NCBI RefSeq assembly: GCF_001540865.1
Contig: NC_033633.1
Span: 765,130-829,129, forward strand
Reading direction: 5' to 3'
DNA: 64,000 bases
Source: Ananas comosus
Lineage: Eukaryota; Streptophyta; Magnoliopsida; Poales; Bromeliaceae
Shown here in pieces: positions 58,201-64,000 of this stretch. Made by a program: the position numbers and the translations under genes. Below the pieces are notes generated by a model. The model was not told where the DNA came from, did not search any database, and saw nothing but the letters and a program-made list of their open reading frames with translations. Within the stretch, counting starts at the first letter, position 1. Every line of letters begins with the position of its first letter.

Positions 58201-58791
58201 GTATTGAATCTTCTTAGTGGATACCTCAGAGATCGACGAACTTTGCCTGTAAAAGAACCACTGTCAAGAAGATTCTACCAAAATATTAAGAAGCTTAGGG
58301 TAAAGCAGTTGATGGATGCCACTCTGGGTCCAGTTTCGCCAGATTGTTCTTTGATAAACACTGTTCTAGGAGCATGTCATGGCCCGTCACTCCTCCCGCA
58401 GAAGTTAAATGAGCCAAAGGACCTGGTCGATTTTGTTGAGTCCATCATGGGAGTTGCTCCGTCAAACTATAAATTAGCTTTGTCAGTGTACAGATTCACA
58501 GCTAGAAATTTCACTGGTGAGGGCCTTATGTTTTGGGCAGGCTCTATTTTGGTTAATTCGATACTTCAGGTTGTGCCAGTAGCTCCAGAATCAGTGTGGT
58601 TACAAGCAGCTAATTTGTTAGGAAATCTAGGGGTTTCAGAGATTTCCAGAAGGTTTTATCAGCAGGCGACGTCGGTCTATCCTTTCTCTCGCAAGTTGTG
58701 GCAGTCATATTTGAGTCTCTCTAAGACTGCTGGAAATGGAGATAGTATTATGGAAGCAGCAAGAGAAAGAGGGGTTGAACTCTCGACCTAA
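49254..58791 (+). CDS. ZFC3H1-like zinc-finger protein with HAT/TPR-type C-terminus
   Basis: Ten exons: 49254-49385, 50586-50682, 50884-51947, 53052-53850, 54665-54796, 54955-55158, 55257-55537, 55998-56093, 56178-56303, 57058-58791. They give 1554 residues, and every phase closes. The N-terminus is acidic (EEGEISSGDED), followed by a long low-complexity region and a coiled coil (SLMDLEELQDRELEEAQEHR). The zinc finger C780-X7-C788-X4-C793-X3-H797 (FCIYELRGKCYDEECPWQH) matches the putative zinc-finger domain of ZFC3H1/At2g39580-like proteins. The C-terminal ~600 residues (SYELWLMYINSR, SRKLWQSYLSL) resemble half-a-TPR repeats. The human relative links polyadenylated nuclear RNA to the exosome (PAXT); a similar nuclear RNA-surveillance role is inferred. 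Exon 4 uses the acceptor at 53050-53051, not the one at 53039-53040, to keep frame. Introns 1 and 3 carry a SINE and a MITE. Confidence 0.92.
49862..50022 (+). mobile_element. tRNA-derived SINE in intron 1 of the ZFC3H1-like gene
   Basis: Flanked by the perfect 15-bp repeat AATGGATTGGTTACT (49847-49861 and 50023-50037). It starts ACCGACCGTCCCTAGAGCAA, with B-box AGTTCGAATCC, body ending AAATGAAATAAACGAAGTGG, tail GGTAGCGTGCTACC, CTCTCTC and poly-A. Sense orientation; the intact duplication suggests a young insertion. Confidence 0.92.
52642..52992. mobile_element. PIF/Harbinger-type MITE in intron 3 of the ZFC3H1-like gene
   Basis: The left end GGGGCTGTTTGGTTCAAGGT and the right end CATGAACCAAACGGGTTC are inverted copies. 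The internal GTTTGTAATAACC and its inverse extend the arms to about 30 bp. TTA flanks the left side; the right side is TGA, so the target duplication is decayed. Confidence 0.7.
55899..56021 (+). repeat. Tandem duplication covering a splice acceptor
   Basis: A 66-bp unit (55899-55964) is repeated from 55965 with a few changes. Each copy has CCCTGACTGAATATTG, CTTCCCGTAG and AAGAAACCCA. The second TAG (55995-55997) is the acceptor that keeps the frame. The first (55929-55931) would read into a TGA 12 codons later. Confidence 0.85.
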
Positions 58792-59336
58792 TGCCATCCT
58801 AAGTTAGGCAATACCGGTAAAAAACGTTTTAGCTTAAAACTGATTTATGTTGTATTAGGAGAAGCTTAGAGATATCCATACAGTAGTTTTCATCATAATA
58901 CACAGTTTTGGGTGGTACAGCGGTGGTGACTCTCGAGTGGACGGCTGTGAAACAGGGAATTTGTACAGGAAGCAAACGTCAGGTAGTAATTACAATCTTC
59001 ATAGATTACAGACATTTTATACACATCTTGCAGCAAGTTTTTGGAGGGAATTGGTTGCCCCATTTGTATTTTCCTTTTTCGGATCAATGTAGATGGTAAA
59101 CTTCGTTGTATGTTTCATTTTCAGAGAAGAGATTGCTACTCAATTATCACGGAAAGTTAAAAACACCAGCAGCTTGTGTTGTTATAAGCCTGTTCATGAA
59201 TCTATTCTTATGTAACTGGTTTGAGTTTGATATCTGAATTGGCGTTTTTTCACGCGTTTAACCCGTGAAGTTGAAAGCTTCCACTTCGGGTAAAAACACG
59301 AGAAAGTCCAAAACTATGACTCATCCATTATGAAGG
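58792..59336 (+). other. ZFC3H1-like gene 3' flank
   Basis: Probable 3' untranslated region with no other gene. A short inverted pair GTGAAGTTGAAAGCTTCCAC lies at 59265-59284 and could fold as a hairpin near the transcript end. Confidence 0.4.
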
Positions 59337-59549
59337 GCGTGGCCCACGAAATGCCCAGCCCAAAGTTCTACGGCCTGGTCCAAACAAAACATCAGGCCAA
59401 ATACATGTACGGCCTTTAGTGGGCCCAAATAGGCCTTGGAGCGGCCCATGCACGACTCCTCCCCAAGCCTATTTTTGGAGTATTTCGTTTATCCTATAAA
59501 TAGAATCTCTTTTTCAGTTTCTGATATGGCGAATCCTCGAGGAGGATGA
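59337..59549 (+). promoter_or_regulatory. Promoter-like segment without a recognisable gene
   Basis: Between 59340 and 59450 there are at least six GGCCC/GCCCA words (for example GTGGCCCACG, GTGGGCCCAAATAGGCC, GCGGCCCATG). About 45 bp later lies TATAAATAG (59495-59503), then after about 23 bp a minimal frame ATG GCG AAT CCT CGA GGA GGA TGA (59526-59549). The arrangement is that of a plant core promoter, but the plus strand beyond it encodes nothing visible. Confidence 0.4.
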
Positions 59550-60139
59550 ATGGGAGAGTAATTAATACTGGCAACAAATTCTTCATCTTCTCCGTTTTCT
59601 GATTCCTATTATTTATTAAACAAAAGAGTTAGTCATACATCTTCACAATGGGCGTAAATCATACACCTTTACCCCCAAAGAGAATACGAATTTATGGATA
59701 GCATTTTCCTTAACAAAATGAAATCTGAACTTACCTAAATTTTCAATCCAATTAGTTGCGAATTTTTTTATTTGACACAAATGGCTTTCATACAAAGCTT
59801 TAATAACTTGTTATACCTGGGGAAAAGAAAGCCCAAATGAAGGTTGCTAGCTTTTACATCATGGCTACAATTCTCCACTCTCTCTGTTTCTTACACAAAC
59901 ATAATAGCTAATCCCAGAAACAGCATTTTGTATTACAGATATCTATAGCAACAGAACCAAATAAACAATGCGAAACTTTTAGATCTACTTTTCCAGGTGG
60001 AGAAGAGATACTGAACAAATCATCCTAAACACCAAAAAAATTATCAAGATTATCAAGTGTCAACATGAGAAAGAAAGGAACACTTCGTATGCTCCGAATC
60101 AATAAGAGCAAAAAAGGAAGAAAGAAAAAACTAACCTTC
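59550..60139. other. 3' flank of the ArfGAP gene
   Basis: AT-rich; holds the 3' untranslated region of the minus-strand ArfGAP gene. A GTTAGT donor-like site on the minus strand (just below 60136) follows the stop codon closely. Confidence 0.4.
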
Positions 60140-62870
60140 TCAAAGAAAACCACTGTCGGACCAAGCCGAGTCGGATTTTCGACTGTGGTCGGCATGCTTG
60201 TTAGATGAGTTTTCGTAGTTCTCGTAGCCATCATCTTTTGCGATATCCCATCCGCCCCAGCTGTCTCTGCCATGAATCCCTTCCTCTTCCTTTTTGTCGT
60301 TCGAATCCCAGTCATCCCATGAATCTCGAGATGACGAATGCTGTCCGGGAGAGTCCGAACTCTTATTCTCTGGGCCGAGCTCTTTGCTACGGCATCCATT
60401 TCTCTCGCTCTCATTTCGCGGCCAATCTTCCTCCTTCCAACTTACGCCTTCTCTAGCATACTCCTCAACCTTTTGTGAAGCTATTGCCACGACTCCTTTC
60501 ATCATGTCCCACGTCTTCTGACCTATTTCAGTAGTTTTTGTGGCGACCACATTCACTGTTTCATTCACCCTATGTTCGTAGCCTCCCTCTAACACCTGCA
60601 AAAGCAGTCTACTTAGCTGATGAAACTAATATTAAACCATGACTAATTTATTCCTCTCATCAATTCATAGGTTTCTTAACAGGTAGCAAGTAATAGGATG
60701 GCAACAAAAGCAAAGAACATTACAAACATGTCTTCTTACTTCTAAAGATCAGTTTTACATAGAGGACATAAAGTCAGTTCCAGTTGCGACTAAGATGTTC
60801 CAAATAAGAGTGGAGAGATGAGGATATCATTAGCCGAGATTTAGTTGCATCTTTTAATCTGGTTTATGACTAGCTGAATAAAGAAAATATAGGTACCTTT
60901 GAAGTAAGCTCTTTTGTCCCTGCTTGGACTACATTAGCAGCAGATTGTGCTGCAGAAGCTGCAACCATGGAGAGTAGGCCAAAACCCTAACACAAAAAGA
61001 AGGGAATATTATGTCTCACTAAGATAGTCTGTGAAAAGCTTAAAATAATAAAGTGTATGAAATGAAAGTATGCGACTACATATGAAATGCTAATAAAATG
61101 GTATTTTTTAAGCTCAACCTTTTAAAGGTTGCTTCAATAATCAATATAAATCAAACAAACAGAACACTACATTTTCTATTTTTACCACATAATACTGGTT
61201 AATGTATACTACTATGCAAAAGCATTTAAAAATTTAGAAGGAAAAAATAATTTGAATGAGATACAACATCTCATTTAATAAATTAGAAGCAAGTAAGCAA
61301 CTCATTTCAAAGGCCTAGCATAAGATGGAAAGGTCTATGATGCACAGTAACTCAGAGGCCTAGACCAATTTTCTTGCAAGTAGTAGTCCTAGGCCAATTA
61401 TCAAAAAATAATAGCGCAATTAAAAAGCATGGAGCATAGATTAGGTGATTTAGTTGTTTACAGTAGAGAATCGCTAGCAAACTGCCTACCACTTCTAGTT
61501 AACTTCCGAATTGATCATCAAAGATCTTTCCAAAAGCAATCGGTGTATACCTCAACATCGCCCAATATTTTCTTCATAATAAAAGATTGGAAGCCCCACC
61601 ATCCGAATGAAAACAACCTTAGTAGCTTAACCAAGGAATAATTAAATACAAAGTAAAGGTTATCATCCAACTATGATCCCAACAAAATACTGTCTTAGGA
61701 GAAAGAATTTTAAGATGCTTTCATACTGGTTACTTTTAACATCGAGTTGAATAATGTTATCACCCACCAACAATTTACGAACAATCTACAACCGTACGGA
61801 TTTCGACAATGACATGGGCCGCACTATGGGTGTAATGTTTTTCTATCAACTAAACCCTATAGTTAACACCAATGAAACAGATTAAAAAGATTATTATTGG
61901 GGATTGTTCCTTTCTCCATTCAAATGATTTTAATGCAACTTCCTCAGACATTAGATTAATGTGTCCATTCATCTGCAGCAACTTCAAAGACGACATAGAA
62001 TGTACCGATTATTAATTAAATACAGCATAAATGAAACATCACAACAACAATAAGAATCAGAAAAAAAGCAACACATTCGTAGAGGAATAATCCATTTATT
62101 ACCTGAGAAACGGCCGAAACCGTATCTCTGAGCACGTCCCCCTGCGAACTGCTTCGCGGCATCGCGGGGCTCGACCCAAACCCTACGTACCTCCCCCCCT
62201 GAGAGGGTGGGATCCCTTCCGGTCTCGCCGCGTTCTCGGTTACCCTCCTCGAGAAGAAGCTCTCCTTGTTCGCCGCCGATGCCTCGATCCGAGCCCTAGC
62301 GTGGAGATCCTCCGTCGATCTCGACCTCGACTCGATCCCCATACCTCCTCCCCCTCCTCCTGCTTTAAGATTCCCCACCGATTGATGCCGCCGCAGATCC
62401 GCGGCCGATCGGGAGTTCGCGTCATCGTCCCAGCCCCCCCAACACTCGGTCCCTAGCGTTTCCTCCGCGATCAGAGGCGGATCTCGCCATTGGCGACCAT
62501 CGGCTAGGGTTTGGACGCGGTCGCGGTAGAGGGCGGCGGCGGCGGAGTTGTACTTGGCCGGAATGGGGGTTTCCTTGGGGACGCCGCGGGCGGCGAGGAA
62601 GGCGTTGAAGGGGTCGTTCCCCCCACCGGCCTCCATCTTCCGGATCTGGAGCTCGGACCACGAGTCCATGGTGACGGAGCGGACGAAGCTCACGTGGACG
62701 CCGAGGCCGCGGTGCTTGCCGGAGCACTCGAGGCACATGAAGACGCCGTGGGGTACGGAGGCCCACTGGGGGTTCTTCTGGGCGCAGTCGACGCACGTCC
62801 TGTTGCCGGGGAGGGATTGGAGCTCGCGGAGCCGCTGAGAGGCAGCGGCGGAGGAGGAGGAGGACGCCAT
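60140..62870 (-). CDS. AGD7: ARF GTPase-activating protein, AGD6/AGD7 type
   Basis: Three coding exons on the minus strand (62103-62870, 60897-60986, 60140-60595) encode 437 residues, joining in phase 0. The ArfGAP zinc finger is C26-X2-C29-X16-C46-X2-C49 and is followed by GKHRGLG with the arginine finger R54. Then come the conserved [13 protein letters not shown] and [17 protein letters not shown] helix. The C-terminal half has repeated short [17 protein letters not shown] and [10 protein letters not shown] motifs. It should accelerate GTP hydrolysis by ARF GTPases on Golgi/COPI membranes, as for Arabidopsis AGD6/AGD7. Exon 1 is GC-rich, with long meaningless frames on the other strand. An AAG-GTTAGT donor-like sequence lies 6 nt after the stop, so a 3'UTR intron is possible. 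Which of the two paralogues it matches is not determined. Confidence 0.93.
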
Positions 62871-63078
62871 TAATGGCGGCGGAGAGAGGGAGCCCTTGAT
62901 GAGGGGGGATCAGCGAGGAGAGAGAGATGGAGAGAGAGGAGAGGAGAGATGGGAAAGGGTTCGGAGAGGAGAATGAGGGGAGGGTGGGGGGAGTCTCCGC
63001 CTCGTTCTCGCGCGCACGCTCGTCGCACCGATCTCTCCGGGGGTGACAGGAGGGGACGAACGAGGCGAAATGGCGCTG

Positions 63079-63086
63079 TATTTATA
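63079..63086 (-). promoter_or_regulatory. TATA box of the ArfGAP gene
   Basis: On the minus strand TATAAATA lies 209 bp before the start codon. The 5' leader (62871-63050) is GA/CT-rich with repeated AGAGAG words. Confidence 0.55.
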
Positions 63087-63351
63087 GCACCGCATGGGTT
63101 TCGGGTGAAAGAGTTGTTATGGATCCGATAAGTTGGGCTGGTTTTGGATTATTGGGTTATCGGGTATAATTGTGACTCTAATAAGTTACACGGAAAATTC
63201 GGAATGTGTTGATATTATTATATAGGAATCTATTGAGTGCATGATTGTACTTTGTGTGGCGAAAATAAAAGCAAGTGCATAATGCATTTCACGTAGAACA
63301 CATTCTATGAATGAATATATATGTCATGAAGTAGGGTGAAAGCCACATTTA
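63087..63351. other. Spacer upstream of the ArfGAP gene
   Basis: AT-rich, no frame of interest. Confidence 0.35.
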
Positions 63352-63365
63352 AGGTGTATATATTC

Positions 63366-63437
63366 AAAATGAAAAAAAAAAAGTGGGTGACGTGCTATCT
63401 ATCTGTTAAAAAAAAAAAAAAAAGAAAAAAAAAGAAG
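63366..63437 (+). mobile_element. 5'-truncated SINE/LINE tail
   Basis: Flanked by the 14-bp repeat AGGTGTATATATTC (63352-63365 and 63438-63451). It consists only of the shared 3' tail (GTGGGTGACGTGCTATCTATC) and poly-A, so it is a target-primed insertion that stopped early. It cannot be assigned to the SINE or the LINE. Confidence 0.75.
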
Positions 63438-63762
63438 AGGTGTATATATTCTGGTAAAATGTTTTGGCCACACCAAAAAAATTTATGTGAATTATAATAT
63501 TTTAGCAAATTAACATAATAATTCTATGCCAATCAACTAAATTCCTTCACATTAATGACTACCAATATATTAACAATTTATAAAATAAGCATTACTTACC
63601 GTAGCATCTAAAAAGTCTCTCCTAATTCTGCAGCAGCAACAACAACAACAACAAAAAAGGCAAAATTATTTTCTTTGACAATATTTGAGGATACATCTTA
63701 TGTAGGGTACATTTTGAGGATGCATCCAAATCTTTACAACTAGATGAGCATTTAAAATTTTC

Positions 63763-63903
63763 TTTTTTTGTAAGAGAAAAGTGGTATGTTATTTGCTTTG
63801 TTCATTTTTTTAAAAAGTAAATTTAGTTGAAAATATAAATCAATTAGAATTCAAATTTGAGATCTCGGATGCCAACCACTAAGCTTTTTGTCACTTACTC
63901 TTT
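63763..63903 (-). mobile_element. Old copy of the tRNA-derived SINE
   Basis: On the minus strand a decayed A-box region (AAAGAGTAAGTGACAAAAAG), B-box-like GAATTCTAATTG, body and tail AACATACCACTTTTCTCTTAC are recognisable. Possible degenerate target duplication AGCATTTA... on both sides (63747-63762 and 63904-63919). Confidence 0.6.
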
Positions 63904-64000
63904 AGCATTTAGAAATTTCATTATCTAGTTTTCAAAGCCTTACTAAAGTGATTACCAATCTCAACCCATACGACCAAGCAAGAGTACTGGGCCTTATTGG

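Noticed and set aside
62422..62873. Long frames on both strands in ArfGAP exon 1
   Set aside because: The ArfGAP frame has the zinc finger and conserved helices; the others are Arg/Pro- or Gly-rich shadows.
1..64000. CRISPR arrays, operons, phage or bacterial mobile systems
   Set aside because: None is visible; all genes are intron-bearing plant genes, and the direct repeats found are transposon target duplications or local tandem duplications.

Overview
The window is nuclear DNA of a flowering plant, most likely a monocot. All recognisable genes are split by GT-AG introns, the proteins are plant families, and several genes (thaumatin-like, CASP-like, first exon of the FUSC-like gene) are very GC-rich at the 5' end, while later exons and spacers are AT-rich; that 5'-3' gradient is typical of monocots. 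Pineapple or another non-grass monocot is my guess, not something the sequence proves. Eight complete gene models plus the 3' end of a ninth fit the sequence, and splice phases close in all eight.

Layout: 1-138, last codons of an unrecognised gene (+). 3320-5331, thaumatin-like protein/PR-5 (+, 2 exons), followed by a three-fold tandem repeat of its own 3'-flanking DNA. 10119-13057, ubiquitin-conjugating enzyme E2 of the UBC7/UBE2G type (+, 6 exons). 16900-18885, a non-autonomous Mutator-like element with ~190-bp terminal inverted repeats and a 9-bp target duplication, perhaps carrying a captured gene fragment. 19471-20199, CASP-like membrane protein (+, 3 exons). 26652-30940, SEC14/CRAL-TRIO protein (+, 6 coding exons, probable 5'UTR intron). 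40093-44739, FUSC-family/aromatic-acid-exporter-like membrane protein (+, 3 exons). 45338-47967, purple acid phosphatase (-, 8 exons). 49254-58791, ZFC3H1-like zinc-finger/HAT-repeat protein (+, 10 exons). 60140-62870, ArfGAP of the AGD6/AGD7 type (-, 3 exons).

The genes do not form a pathway; this is an ordinary mixed plant neighbourhood of housekeeping functions (E2, ArfGAP, RNA-surveillance-like protein) and wall, secretion or transport functions (CASP-like, phosphatase, thaumatin-like, exporter-like). Spacers and introns are full of small mobile elements, many with intact target-site duplications (TSDs): a tRNA-derived SINE family (at least five recognisable copies), LINE 3' ends that share a 3' tail with the SINE, a ~360-bp foldback MITE family (four copies), PIF/Harbinger-type MITEs and short TRIM-like elements with initiator-Met-tRNA primer-binding motifs. 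Three single N bases mark assembly joins; the one at 25598 sits between two identical 78-bp blocks and is probably an artefact.

The most interesting observations are the SINE/LINE tail sharing, the 182-bp TRIM-like element with inverted ends, the repeated thaumatin-gene 3' flank, a duplicated splice acceptor in the ZFC3H1-like gene, and a promoter-like segment without a gene near 59.4-59.55 kb. I did not find anything that I would call a new biological system with confidence.
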